Shown in pieces: positions 42,200 to 51,193 of a stretch of DNA of 64,000 nt. Position 1 is the stretch's first letter, and each line of letters starts with the position of its first letter. The notes below the pieces were generated by a model. That model saw only the letters and a program-made list of their open reading frames with translations, had not been told where the DNA came from and made no database searches. This DNA is from Roseiarcus sp963737365 (GTDB lineage Bacteria; Pseudomonadota; Alphaproteobacteria; Rhizobiales; Beijerinckiaceae): contig CAVTSD010000007.1 of the NCBI GenBank assembly GCA_963737365.1, positions 434,001-498,000 on the forward strand, written 5' to 3'. A program made the translations under genes and the position numbers.

Positions 42200-43795
42200 C
42201 TAATAACCGAGCGCCGCGCCGTCCTTGCGCGGGTCGGAGCCGCCGATCAAGACGCCGCGCTCTCGGTCGATCATGATCGCTTGTCCGCCGCCAAGCGGCC
42301 GCTCGAGCTCATTTAGCTTGTGGCCAAGGGCGGCGAGCTTCTCGCGCATCGTGGGTGAAACGCCACGTTCGATCTCGACTTCTCCCAGGTGAGGACAGAC
42401 GCGGGGAAAATCGAGCGCCTGTTGAATGTCCATTCGATATTCGACCGCATTGGTCAGAACCCAGGTCTGCCCCATTGGCTGATAGTGCTCGCCCATGACG
42501 CCGAAGCAGAGCGCGGGCTGACCGGCGCGCGTCGCCAGGCCCGGCATGATGGTGTGCGCGGGGCGCGCGTTGGGCGCGAAGCTGTTGGGATGGCCGGGCT
42601 CGAAACTGAAGCACAATCCGCGATTTTGCATGAGCACGCCCGAACCTTCGGCGACGATGCCGCTGCCGAAAGTCTGATAGATCGAGTTAATGAGGCTGCA
42701 GGCGCCGCCGTCGCGGTCGACGACCGAAAGCGTGACCGTGTTGCCGCTGGCCGCGAGCGCGATTTCACCTGGCGCCGGCAAAGAGGACAAGGCGCGATTG
42801 TCGTCGATATGCCCCGCCAGCGCGGCGAGGTAATCGGGGGCAAGCAAGCGATTCAGCGGCGTCTCCCGTTGACGCGGGTCGGCAAGAAAAGCGCCCCGAT
42901 CGCGATAGGCCATGCGCGCAGCTTCGATGTGCCGATGGAAGCGCATGACGCCGGCGGGTCCGTCGGGCGCCTCGCCGAGCGCTGCCAGTTGGCCGAGGAT
43001 CATCAGCGAGACCAGGCCCGGCCCATTGGGGGGGCACTGCCAGACGTCGAGCCCGCGCCAGTTGATCGAGATCGGCTCGACGAACTCGGCGCTCTTCAGT
43101 CCGTTGGCGAAATCCTCCTCCGTCTGCACGCCGCCTCGCGCTCGAAGCGTAGCCGTCATGTCGGCGGCAACCGGGCCACTATAGAAGGCCTCCGCGCCGT
43201 GCTTGGCGATGGCGCGCAGCGTGCGAGCAAGCGCCGACTGGACGAAGCGATCGCCTTCGCGCGGCGCGCGGCCGTCCGGCAGGAACAGGTTCGCCCCCGC
43301 GCGGCGCAACTTGCTTTCGAACATCGACCAATCCCAGGCCACGCGCTGATGCACCGGGAAACCTTCTTCAGCGCAGCGGATGGCGGGGAGAAGCAACTCG
43401 TCGAAGCCCTTTGTGCCATGAGCGTCGAGCAGCGCTTGCCAGCCGGAGACAGCGCCGGGGATCGTGACGCCGTGCGGCGAAGTGTCGTCGGGCGGGGTGG
43501 CGCCCGTAGCCCGGATTGCGTCGAGCGAAGCCGCTCCCGCCGACCGGCCCGAACCATTGACGGCGACGACCTTGCTGCCGGGCGGCGCATAAAGGCAAAA
43601 GCAATCGCCGCCGAGTCCCGTCGATTGCGGCTCGACCACCGCGAGCACGGCGCAGGCCGCAACCGCCGCGTCGACGGCGTTGCCGCCGGCGCGCAACACC
43701 TCGATTGCGGTCAGCGACGCGATCGGCATGGAAGTCGCCGCCATTCCGTTCACGGAGTAGACCGGGCTGCGTCCGCTCTGATGGAAATCTCGCAA
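42200..43795 (-). CDS. ggt: Gamma-glutamyltransferase family protein
   Basis: A 531-residue Ntn-hydrolase-type gamma-glutamyltransferase. The N-terminal AATSMPIASLTAIEVLRAGGNAVDA and GLGGDCFCLY segments are characteristic, and the catalytic Thr should be in the SGNTVTLSVVDRDGG segment near residue 353, where chain cleavage would occur. It hydrolyses or transfers gamma-glutamyl groups, for example from glutathione. No signal peptide is seen, unlike the periplasmic E. coli enzyme, which suggests cytoplasmic use. Divergent from the dihydropyrimidinase with a 166-base gap. Convergent with the hybrid kinase. Confidence 0.88.
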   Translation of the reverse strand: MRDFHQSGRSPVYSVNGMAATSMPIASLTAIEVLRAGGNAVDAAVAACAVLAVVEPQSTGLGGDCFCLYAPPGSKVVAVNGSGRSAGAASLDAIRATGATPPDDTSPHGVTIPGAVSGWQALLDAHGTKGFDELLLPAIRCAEEGFPVHQRVAWDWSMFESKLRRAGANLFLPDGRAPREGDRFVQSALARTLRAIAKHGAEAFYSGPVAADMTATLRARGGVQTEEDFANGLKSAEFVEPISINWRGLDVWQCPPNGPGLVSLMILGQLAALGEAPDGPAGVMRFHRHIEAARMAYRDRGAFLADPRQRETPLNRLLAPDYLAALAGHIDDNRALSSLPAPGEIALAASGNTVTLSVVDRDGGACSLINSIYQTFGSGIVAEGSGVLMQNRGLCFSFEPGHPNSFAPNARPAHTIMPGLATRAGQPALCFGVMGEHYQPMGQTWVLTNAVEYRMDIQQALDFPRVCPHLGEVEIERGVSPTMREKLAALGHKLNELERPLGGGQAIMIDRERGVLIGGSDPRKDGAALGY

Positions 43796-43961
43796 TGAGG
43801 CGCCCTCTCTTGATGCCGACGAATTGACCCGGCAAGGTCCTACGAGGGTTTAAGCCGGCTCAGGGGTCACTTTGCAACCCCGCTTTATCTTGGGCGCAAA
43901 TTGCATAGATCTTGCGTCAGCGGGCGGGATCGACAGGGCTGAAGATTAAAAGGTGACAGGC

Positions 43962-45377
43962 ATGGATTTTGATCTGGTCATTCGTGGCGGAACGGTTGTA
44001 ACCGCGGCCGACGTCGGCAAAAGCGACATTGGCGTCAAGGATGGCCGCATCGTCGCCTTGGCGGAGGATCTGCCCCTCGCCGCTTCGGAGATCGACGCTT
44101 CCGGGCTTTTGGTCTTGCCCGGCGGCATCGACAGCCATGTCCATTTCGATCAGCCCATGGGTCCGGGGATCGTCATGGCGGACGGGTTCGAGAGCGGCAC
44201 CCGCAGCGCGGCGGCCGGCGGCAACACAACCGTCCTCGCCTTCGCGCTGCAGCCGCGCGGACAATCCTTGCGCCAGAGCGTCGAGGACTATCATGAGAAG
44301 GCGAAGGGCAAGTGCTACGTCGATTACGGATTCCACCTCATCGTGACCGATCCGACGCCGGCCGTGCTCGGCCAGGAACTGCCCGCGCTCGTGAGCGCTG
44401 GCTATCCGTCGTTCAAGGTCTTCATGACCTACGACAATATGGTCCTAACCGACCGGCAATTGCTCGACGTGTTCACCGTCGCGCGTGAGCACGGCGCGCT
44501 CGTCATGGTTCATGCCGAGGGCTACGACCAGATCAAATACATGACCGATCGCCTTGAACGCGACGGCAAGACGCACCCATACTTCCATGCGGAATCCCGC
44601 CCCGAGCTGGTCGAGCGCGAGGCGACGCATCGTGCGATCTCGCATGCCGAGCTGATTGGCATACCGATCATGATCGTGCACGTCTCCGGGCGCGAAGCGA
44701 TGGAGCAGATCGAGTGGGCGCGCGGGCGTGGCCTTAAGGTCTATGCCGAAACCTGCCCGCAATATCTGGTGTTGACCGCCGAGGACCTCAAAGGGCTCAA
44801 CATGGACTTTGATGGGGCCAAGTATGTCTGCTCGCCGCCGCCGCGCGACCGCGCCTCGCAGGATGCGATCTGGCGTGGGCTCATCGGCGGCGTCTTCCAG
44901 ACCTTCTCCTCGGACCATTGTCCGTTTCGGTTTGACGACGAGGCGGGCAAAAACCACCCGAAGGCGCGGACCTCGTTCCGCTGGGTGCCGAACGGCATTC
45001 CAGGCGTCGCGGCGCGGCTGCCGATCCTCTTTTCCGAAGGCGTCAAAAAAGGACGCATCTCGCTGTCGGAGTTCGTCGCGCTGACCGCGACCAACCACGC
45101 CAAACTGTATGGCCTCTATCCGCGCAAGGGTTCGATCATGATCGGCGCGGACGCTGACATCGCTATATGGGATCCAGACAAGAAGGTCCGTCTCTCTCAG
45201 GATCACATGCATCACGGCAGCGACTATACCCCCTATGAAGGGATGGAAGTGACGGGATGGCCGGTCAAGACGCTGCTGCGCGGCGCGCTGATCGCCGACA
45301 ATGGCCAGATTGTCGGCGAGCCGGGCATGGGCCAGTTCCAGGCGCGTCGGACGACGCAGAGTACGGGGAGCCCTTAG
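43962..45377 (+). CDS. Dihydropyrimidinase / D-hydantoinase
   Basis: A 471-residue cyclic amidohydrolase. The first metal site is H59 and H61 in DSHVHFDQP, the carboxylated Lys152 is in SFKVFMTYDN, and H184 (MVHAEG) and H240 (MIVHVSG) complete the metal ligands, with a later Asp in SSDHCPF. It opens dihydropyrimidine or hydantoin rings (reductive pyrimidine degradation). A GTG at 43953 is possible, but the ATG has AAAGG upstream. A GGT lies divergently; no other pyrimidine-degradation gene (beta-ureidopropionase, DPD) is nearby. Confidence 0.92.
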   Translation: MDFDLVIRGGTVVTAADVGKSDIGVKDGRIVALAEDLPLAASEIDASGLLVLPGGIDSHVHFDQPMGPGIVMADGFESGTRSAAAGGNTTVLAFALQPRGQSLRQSVEDYHEKAKGKCYVDYGFHLIVTDPTPAVLGQELPALVSAGYPSFKVFMTYDNMVLTDRQLLDVFTVAREHGALVMVHAEGYDQIKYMTDRLERDGKTHPYFHAESRPELVEREATHRAISHAELIGIPIMIVHVSGREAMEQIEWARGRGLKVYAETCPQYLVLTAEDLKGLNMDFDGAKYVCSPPPRDRASQDAIWRGLIGGVFQTFSSDHCPFRFDDEAGKNHPKARTSFRWVPNGIPGVAARLPILFSEGVKKGRISLSEFVALTATNHAKLYGLYPRKGSIMIGADADIAIWDPDKKVRLSQDHMHHGSDYTPYEGMEVTGWPVKTLLRGALIADNGQIVGEPGMGQFQARRTTQSTGSP

Positions 45378-45414
45378 TCTGAGCGCTCGTTCGTGCTGCT
45401 ACGCACGGCAACGC

Positions 45415-46146
45415 TTACTTGTTTGATTCGGCGCTATCCGAAGAAAATACCGACCGCCCCGTCTCATCCCCAACTTGCCCGAAGGGCTCTGTCGCGCTTG
45501 AAGAAGGCGGCCCCGATAATGGCGAAGGGCTTAGCGTTGGCGTCACTCGCGTTCGCATCGTCCACCCGGTGGTTAGCCGGCCGGTGAGATAGCCAGCGTC
45601 AACGGAGACAGGGAGGCCGCGACGGGAGGCTGTATCGCCGGAAGGCGGCCCAAAAAAGTCGTTGCTGGCCCACAGAAAGTCACGGAGCTCGCTCGTGAGC
45701 GAGGGTGTGGAGGCGACCGCCGTGAGCGCCCGCGCGCCGGCCGAGTCCGGAACGTCGATGACGTCCTCGAAAAAGGCATAGGGCGAGACGCCGAGATTGT
45801 CGAGGGCTCGCGCGCCAACGGACATGATTGCGGACGGCAATCCGCTTACCAGAACTGGCGGCAACACTATTGAGTCAAAAATCAGATCAGGACGGACCCT
45901 GCTTGGATCCCCGGCGCCCCCACCCCCAGACAGAGACAGTGTGATGTCGCCCGCCGACTCGGCCTCATCATCGCTCGTGGGGGAGACGCAGCTTGTGGAG
46001 CACTCATCCACGTCGATAGGGACGACGTCCGCGCGCGCGCCGCAAACTGCCGCCATCGCGATCAGCGCCGCGCCAACGCCAAGCGCCGATCGCACGCCAC
46101 GCCGCACTTGTTTCACCCCTAAGTACGGTCGCTGCATGGGACTCAT
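45415..46146 (-). CDS. Exported protein of unknown function
   Basis: A 243-residue protein starting MSPMQRPYLGVKQVRRGVRS, with a basic n-region, hydrophobic ALGVGAALIAMAAVCGARA and a probable cleavage near ADV. The mature part is acidic and low-complexity (Ser, Gly, Asp, Pro, Thr), with two Cys in DECSTSC near residue 50. No family recognised. A start at 46218 gives extra N-terminal residues without a signal peptide character and overlaps the hydrolase, so the shorter form is called. Same strand as the hydrolase, 44 bases downstream of its stop. Confidence 0.6.
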   Translation of the reverse strand: MSPMQRPYLGVKQVRRGVRSALGVGAALIAMAAVCGARADVVPIDVDECSTSCVSPTSDDEAESAGDITLSLSGGGGAGDPSRVRPDLIFDSIVLPPVLVSGLPSAIMSVGARALDNLGVSPYAFFEDVIDVPDSAGARALTAVASTPSLTSELRDFLWASNDFFGPPSGDTASRRGLPVSVDAGYLTGRLTTGWTMRTRVTPTLSPSPLSGPPSSSATEPFGQVGDETGRSVFSSDSAESNK

Positions 46147-46190
46147 TAGGCGGGAAGGGTGAAGGACTGTCAATGCGCGTTGTTGGATAA

Positions 46191-46832
46191 CTAAAGAGGC
46201 CAGGGCTTCCGCCCACATGTCGACCAGGAAGGTTGGATAAGCGTTTCTCTCAGGAAGCCCGCGATTGAGGTTAGCAGACTTGCATCCACTTCTTCCTGGT
46301 TCGATCCGAGAGCTTTCAGCGCTGTCTTCGCGACCATGAGGGAGTGGTCGCCTCCCTCCACCACGTGCAGCGTCGAGGGCGCCTGCATCCGCTTTCGCAC
46401 ATCGTCGAGGAGGTCGAGCGGGCAGATCGGGTCGCGCGTTCCCTGCGCGAATAGGACCGGCGTCTTCAGGTCCATGAGAACCTGGTCGCGCAGCTTCGAC
46501 CGATCACCACCACCGCAAAGCGGATAGCCGAAGCAGATGACCGCCTGGACCGGATCGACCAGCGCGACATGGCAGCCGACGCGGCCGCCCATGCTCTTGC
46601 CCGCGAGCACGATCGGCCCATCATGCTTGGCGCGAAGCGCGGCAAGCGCTGCCCGATGGGCTTCGATGAGCCTGGGCAGCGGGTCCGGCCGTCCTCGCCC
46701 AGCCAAGGCATAAGGATAGTCGAGCGGCTCAACCGGACCGATCGTCAGGAGGAGCCGCGCGAACGTCCGCATTCGCGGATGCGACGATGGGGCGCCGGCG
46801 CCAGGCGCGAGGAGAAAGGCGGGAGCGGGCAT
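46191..46832 (-). CDS. Alpha/beta hydrolase, KANL3/Tex30-like
   Basis: A 213-residue hydrolase of the dienelactone-hydrolase-like KANL3/Tex30 group. The start AFLLAPGAGAPSSHPRM holds the oxyanion loop, GKSMGGR near residue 78 has the nucleophile Ser, TRDPICPLD near 132 likely the Asp, and GGDHSLMV near 160 the His. No signal peptide. Substrate unknown. Probably cotranscribed with the downstream exported protein. Confidence 0.85.
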   Translation of the reverse strand: MPAPAFLLAPGAGAPSSHPRMRTFARLLLTIGPVEPLDYPYALAGRGRPDPLPRLIEAHRAALAALRAKHDGPIVLAGKSMGGRVGCHVALVDPVQAVICFGYPLCGGGDRSKLRDQVLMDLKTPVLFAQGTRDPICPLDLLDDVRKRMQAPSTLHVVEGGDHSLMVAKTALKALGSNQEEVDASLLTSIAGFLRETLIQPSWSTCGRKPWPL

Positions 46833-47000
46833 GAGGCCAAAGTCTTTCGAGTCCGGAAAGCGGCGTCAGCCAGCGGCGCCTTAGCTCGCTAAGGCATTGC
46901 CGAGGCGGAGCTCGCTTTTCAGACGCTCGCTGCAACCGATTTCAATCGCTAAGCTTGGGTTGAACTCGCTGGTTCCTCTACAGTCAAGGACGCCGCCAAA

Positions 47001-47384
47001 ATGATGGACATCAACATTCCCGAAGTGGTCGCCGAGGTCGAGCATGCGTTCGCCCGTTACGAGCGCGCGCTTGTCAGCAATGACATCGCCGAACTCGATG
47101 CGCTGTTCTGGAAGAGTCCGCACACGCTGCGCTATGGCGCGACAGAGAACCTTTACGGCTATGACGAGATCGCCGCCTTTCGCGTCGGGCGCTCGCCAGC
47201 CAACCTGGCCCGTGATCTGATCAAGACGGTGATCACAACCTACGGGCGGGACTTCGCCACCGCCAACGTCGAGTTCAAACGCACAACTTCAACCGCGACC
47301 GGACGACAGAGTCAGACTTGGTTGAGAACCGACGACGGCTGGCGGGTCGTGGCGGCTCACGTCAGCCTGTTAAAGACGCCTTAA
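47001..47384 (+). CDS. hpxZ: HpxZ/AtzH-like SnoaL-fold protein
   Basis: A 127-residue SnoaL-like (NTF2-fold) protein. The AFARYERALVSNDIAELDALFW and FRVGRSPANLARDLIKTVITTYG segments match HpxZ of oxalurate catabolism and AtzH-like proteins (DUF3225). In Klebsiella it lies in the hpx purine (uric acid/oxalurate) operon. Here it stands alone, without hpxW or oxamate genes, so the pathway assignment is by family only. AAGGA precedes the start; two ATGs are adjacent (47001, 47004). Confidence 0.78.
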   Translation: MMDINIPEVVAEVEHAFARYERALVSNDIAELDALFWKSPHTLRYGATENLYGYDEIAAFRVGRSPANLARDLIKTVITTYGRDFATANVEFKRTTSTATGRQSQTWLRTDDGWRVVAAHVSLLKTP

Positions 47385-47454
47385 GTTCAAGCGTGAGAGC
47401 AAAGGCGCGGATTGGAGAGGGCAGGGGCGTCCCGCGCCGCCGGACCGGCGCCTA

Positions 47455-47946
47455 CTATCTGAGGTCGGCCTTGAGTCGCTCGAAGATTTCTCGCCCCTCG
47501 AGGTCTAACAGGCGCAGACCGACCGCCCGGGGCGGCCAATTTGCCCCGATGGCCTCGCGGATGGCGGCAGATGCATCCGCGGCTTGAATTTCGCTTTCGG
47601 CGAGAACGGCCGGGCCGTAGTCGCTGGCCACGCCAAAGAACTGGAGCCGGAAGCCTTGTGCTCGCACGGCAAGAACGCGTTCGAGCTCCTCCAACGGATC
47701 AACCTCAAAAAAACCGGCGGCAGGACGCACGCCCAACTCTCGACCTCGATGAGCGATGCCGGCCTCTAGCTCCGTCCGAGACGAAGATTCGTCAGTGCGC
47801 GACCCGTTCGTCCGCCGAGCGATGAGGTTCGCCACCAGATCCCAATGGGCGGCTGCTTCCGGCGCCGCTGCCCGGCGCTGTCGTTGGCGCGCCTCGGAAT
47901 AAGCCCGCACTCGGAAGGTTGCGATCAATCGATCGGCGTCAGCCAT
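47455..47946 (-). CDS. Conserved hypothetical protein
   Basis: A 163-residue protein called from the ATG at 47946, where the sequence becomes protein-like (MADADRLIATFRVRAYSEAR). The N-terminal helix with RVRAYSEARQRQRRAA is followed by AHWDLVANLIARRT. The C-terminal region (FFGVASDYGPAVLAESEIQAADASAAIREA) resembles small alphaproteobacterial proteins of the DUF6894 type. The region upstream to 48048 is Arg/His-rich and not credible as coding. No known role, no operon partner. Confidence 0.6.
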   Translation of the reverse strand: MADADRLIATFRVRAYSEARQRQRRAAAPEAAAHWDLVANLIARRTNGSRTDESSSRTELEAGIAHRGRELGVRPAAGFFEVDPLEELERVLAVRAQGFRLQFFGVASDYGPAVLAESEIQAADASAAIREAIGANWPPRAVGLRLLDLEGREIFERLKADLR

Positions 47947-48252
47947 GGGTGTTTCGAAGATTTCAGCGTCGATCGCCGCACGCGCGCTTACATGCGGCGC
48001 TGCGAGCCGGCGGACATGCGAATGAGACCGCCTTCCACGCGTGGACATCTCAGGACCCTTCGAAGCGCATTTGGCGCGAGGCGCGGCTTCGGATCATCGC
48101 GATCACGTTACAACTCAAATAGATCGGTTTGAACGCTCGCAATAGGTTGTGTTTTAAAATGCCAACAAGCTCAAGAGTCAAGCGCCACAACCCTACGGTT
48201 TAAAACTGGCTTAATTTTCCTTACCCCGCGGTTGTAGCTTCACTCGCGACAC

Positions 48253-48278
48253 AAAAGGGCCGCTCACAAGGGCGGCCC
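48253..48278 (-). terminator. Rho-independent terminator of the PEP-CTERM gene
   Basis: On the minus strand GGGCCGC, an 8-base loop, GCGGCCC, then TTTT. It lies about 27 bases past the PEP-CTERM stop. Confidence 0.72.
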
Positions 48279-48304
48279 GCGAACTGTTTGATGGCACGAA
48301 GCTT

Positions 48305-48865
48305 TTAGCCGAGGCCGGGCGCGAGCCGAGCAGCTTGCTTGCGGCGCCGGCCGGCGAGAGTGAGCGCCACAAAGCCTAAGGCCAGCATCGCCCAAGTTGA
48401 CGATTCCGGCGCGGCGGCGACGCTCAGACTTCCAATCTCCTGGATCGGATAGTTATAGCTCCCGGCCAACTCATAGAGCGAATAAGCGCCAGGCGAACTC
48501 GCCCAAAGATTCCAGTAGCCGGCGGGATTGTCCGCCGTGGTGAACAACAGCCCGTAATAATCGAAGACCACGCCGGGGGAGTACAGGTTATCGAAGATGA
48601 ACGAGCCGTCGAGGCTATAGGACGCGCTCGGGAAGCTCGTATTGACGGTCACCCCGCTGATGGGCTGATTGGTCAGACCAGAAACGGCGCCGGTGACGCT
48701 GGTCACTTCGCTCGCGGCATTGACCGTGAATTGTCCCGTCGCCGTCAGATCGGCGTCGTTCAACTCAAACGTAAACTTGTAGGTGGCCGCACTCGACGCG
48801 GTTGCCGTAAGTAACGTTGCGGCAACCAGCGTAGCAATCATCGTGAAAACCGCCTTGCGCATCAT
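48305..48865 (-). CDS. PEP-CTERM sorting-domain exported protein
   Basis: A 186-residue secreted protein. Signal peptide MMRKAVFTMIATLVAATLLT (cleaved near SAA) is followed by a beta-rich body (TYKFTFELNDADLTATGQF and on). The C-terminal tag is PESSTWAMLALGFVALTLAGRRRKQ, a PEP-CTERM signal with short hydrophobic helix and basic tail, recognised by exosortase in EPS-producing bacteria. AGGAGAGC precedes the ATG at 48865. A single copy is seen and no exosortase gene is in the window. Confidence 0.87.
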   Translation of the reverse strand: MMRKAVFTMIATLVAATLLTATASSAATYKFTFELNDADLTATGQFTVNAASEVTSVTGAVSGLTNQPISGVTVNTSFPSASYSLDGSFIFDNLYSPGVVFDYYGLLFTTADNPAGYWNLWASSPGAYSLYELAGSYNYPIQEIGSLSVAAAPESSTWAMLALGFVALTLAGRRRKQAARLAPGLG

Positions 48866-48885
48866 GCTCTCCTGGCCAAGCCGCA

Positions 48886-48906
48886 AGTCATGTCGTGATC
48901 ATGACT
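48886..48906. promoter_or_regulatory. Inverted repeat upstream of the PEP-CTERM gene
   Basis: AGTCATG-TCGTGAT-CATGACT, perfect 7-bp arms with a 7-base spacer, 21 bases upstream of the ATG at 48865. It may be an operator or 5'-leader hairpin. Confidence 0.4.
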
Positions 48907-49151
48907 GGCTTAGAAACTGCCGACACCAGACATGGGTGACTCGGTTTTTACTAAATACGCTTGGAGTCGCTGTGATACAAGCTGGGGTTGTGATGTTAGT
49001 TACAGACAATTGAATCGAGGTTGTGTTAAAATGTAATCAAATCCCTACCCTCGCCGACGCCGACTTCTCGCTTGCGAGGCCTCTAACGGAGGCTGACGCG
49101 CGCTCGGCATGCTGGTAGCGTGCCCCGAATTCCAAAATCGGAGGATTTGCT

Positions 49152-50000
49152 TTGTCCAATCATCCCGCATTGGCCGCGAACCGGGTCGCCGTCGTCACAG
49201 GCGCGGCCAGCGGCATCGGCTTGGCAGCGTCGATGAAATTCGCCACGCTCGGCATGAAAGTGTGCATGGCCGACTTGAGCGGCGACGCGCTCGAGGCCGG
49301 CGCGGCCGGGGTGCGCGAGGCGGCGTCGAAACCCGACTTTGTGCGACCCTTCCCTGTCGACGTGAGCAGCCTCGACGATGTCCGCCGCCTGAAGACTTCA
49401 GTCTATGAAGTCTTCGGCGAGGTCGCCGTGCTCATGAATAACGCCGGGACCGGCGGAGGGGGCGAATTGTTCGGCGATGCGGCGCGCTGGCGCCGCATTC
49501 TCGACGTCAACCTCTGGGGCGTGATCAACGGGGTTCAGGCCTTCGCGCCCGATATGATCAAGCAGGAAACGGACGCGGCGATCATCAACACCGGCTCGAA
49601 ACAGGGCATCACCTGTCCTCCGGGAGACACGGCCTACAATGTCTCGAAAGCTGGCGTGAAGGTCGTGACCGAGGCGCTCGCCCACGAATTGCGCAACATC
49701 GAGGGCTGCCGCGTGAGCGCGCATATGCTGATTCCGGGCTTCGTTTTCACCGCTATGACCAAGGGCTCAAGGACTGAGAAGCCGGCCGCCGCTTGGACGC
49801 CGGAACAAGTCGTCGATTTCATGCTGCCAGCGATGGGACGGGGCGACTTCTACATCCTTTGCCCCGACAATGATGTGCCGCGGGCAATGGACGAGCGCCG
49901 CATTCTTTGGGCTGCGGGCGACATCGTCGAGAACCGGCCGCCGCTCTCCCGCTGGCACTCGGACTACAAGGACGCCTTCGCCAAGTTCGCCAAGGCCTGA
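49152..50000 (+). CDS. SDR oxidoreductase
   Basis: A 282-residue SDR with TGAASGIG near residue 17, NNAG near 97, and the catalytic YNVSK near 161, followed by a longer C-terminal region. It begins at TTG 49152 with GGAGG 10 bases upstream; no ATG fits the conserved N-terminus. Substrate unknown. It starts a plus-strand series with DUF4239, pterin dehydratase and another SDR. Confidence 0.83.
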   Translation: MSNHPALAANRVAVVTGAASGIGLAASMKFATLGMKVCMADLSGDALEAGAAGVREAASKPDFVRPFPVDVSSLDDVRRLKTSVYEVFGEVAVLMNNAGTGGGGELFGDAARWRRILDVNLWGVINGVQAFAPDMIKQETDAAIINTGSKQGITCPPGDTAYNVSKAGVKVVTEALAHELRNIEGCRVSAHMLIPGFVFTAMTKGSRTEKPAAAWTPEQVVDFMLPAMGRGDFYILCPDNDVPRAMDERRILWAAGDIVENRPPLSRWHSDYKDAFAKFAKA

Positions 50001-50075
50001 GGCTTCGTCGGCTGGCTGGACGGCGCCCTCCGGACATGCCACGAAAGTCCGTCCATGGGAGGGGGATTGCTGGAA

Positions 50076-50864
50076 ATGAGTTCGCTCGCCATCTCGCTTG
50101 TCGTCACGGCCCTCATCACCGGGGGCGGCCTTCTCGGTCTGGTGCTTCAGCGCTTCCTCCCGGAGCGTTACACGACGGACAAGGCACGCGACATGATCGG
50201 GGGCGTGGTTGGGCAACTCACGCTCCTGCTTGTGCTGGTCAACGGCCTCCTGATCTGGACAGCCTATGGCGTTTTCAGCACCCAGCAGACGGAGTTGCAG
50301 ACCATCGCGGCGCGGGCGCTCGAGTTCGATCTCGAAATACGCCAATATGGGCCCGAGGCCGACGAGGCTCGCAGTATTCTGCGGACCGATCTCGTTTGGG
50401 CCCATGAACAGTTTTGGGGCGACGACACCACGCGCGCCGCAGCCTACGAGGCCTCTTATAAGACCATGGCGAACCTGAACAGTTTTCTCGATAGCCTCTC
50501 GCCCAAGACGCCGGCGCAGACAAATCTCCTCGCCGCGGCGCGCGCGAACTACGCCTTCATTGGCGAGCAACGGCTCCTCATGTCGCTACAGGCCGCGACC
50601 CCAATCCCCTGGCCTTTGATCTATGCCGTGACGTTCTGGTCGTCCGTTATGTTCGCCAGCATGGGCCTTTTGTCGAAACTGAACGCGATGTCGGTTGCGA
50701 TGCTCGTCCTGGGCAGCGCGTCGATCGGGCTTGCCATTTTTCTGATCCTCGAGTTCAGCCAACCCTACATCAGCTCGATCCGCGTCTCGCCGGCGCCGCT
50801 CGAACAGGCGATCCTTCAGCTTGACCAGCCGAGCGCCGCAGCGACGAGCGGCGCTCCGAAGTGA
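50076..50864 (+). CDS. DUF4239 membrane protein
   Basis: A 262-residue inner-membrane protein with four hydrophobic segments: ISLVVTALITGGGLLGLVLQ near 5, LTLLLVLVNGLLIWTAYG near 45, IYAVTFWSSVMFASMGLL near 180, and AMLVLGSASIGLAIFLILEF near 208. Between them is a helical soluble region. This matches the bestrophin-like DUF4239 family. Function unknown. ATG 50076 follows a GGAGG at about 12-16 bases; an upstream ATG at 50055 gives seven more residues. Stop is 17 bases before the pterin dehydratase. Confidence 0.8.
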   Translation: MSSLAISLVVTALITGGGLLGLVLQRFLPERYTTDKARDMIGGVVGQLTLLLVLVNGLLIWTAYGVFSTQQTELQTIAARALEFDLEIRQYGPEADEARSILRTDLVWAHEQFWGDDTTRAAAYEASYKTMANLNSFLDSLSPKTPAQTNLLAAARANYAFIGEQRLLMSLQAATPIPWPLIYAVTFWSSVMFASMGLLSKLNAMSVAMLVLGSASIGLAIFLILEFSQPYISSIRVSPAPLEQAILQLDQPSAAATSGAPK

Positions 50865-50881
50865 ATTAAGGAGGCAATGCG

Positions 50882-51193
50882 ATGGCGAACTACAAGATTC
50901 TGAGCGACTCCGAGATCCGAGCCGCGCTGGCTGAACTGCCCGACTGGTCGCTCAAAGCGCCCAACATCGAGGCCCGGTTTGAGCTCAAGACTTTTCGCGA
51001 CGCTATCGCTTTCATCGTCGAAGTCGCGATCCAGGCCGAGGTGATGAACCACCACCCCGAGTTCCACAATTCCTACAACATCCTGACCTTCTCATTCTGC
51101 ACGCATGACGCTGGGATGAAGATCACCGACCTCGACATCGAGACGGCGAAACACATCAGCGCGCTCGCCCGTCGCTTCCAGTCGATGGCGTGA
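50882..51193 (+). CDS. phhB: 4a-hydroxytetrahydrobiopterin dehydratase
   Basis: A 103-residue pterin-4a-carbinolamine dehydratase, regenerating tetrahydropterin for phenylalanine hydroxylase. The family motif E-x3-H-H-P appears as EVMNHHPEFHNSYN near residue 54, with LPDWSL near 19 and D-rich C-terminus. No phenylalanine hydroxylase gene is adjacent. GGAGG precedes the ATG. Its stop overlaps the next SDR start by 4 bases (GTGA), so the two are translationally coupled. Confidence 0.92.
   Translation: MANYKILSDSEIRAALAELPDWSLKAPNIEARFELKTFRDAIAFIVEVAIQAEVMNHHPEFHNSYNILTFSFCTHDAGMKITDLDIETAKHISALARRFQSMA

Noticed and set aside
42389..43798. 469-residue plus-strand frame
   Set aside because: Antisense shadow of gamma-glutamyltransferase with no recognisable motif.
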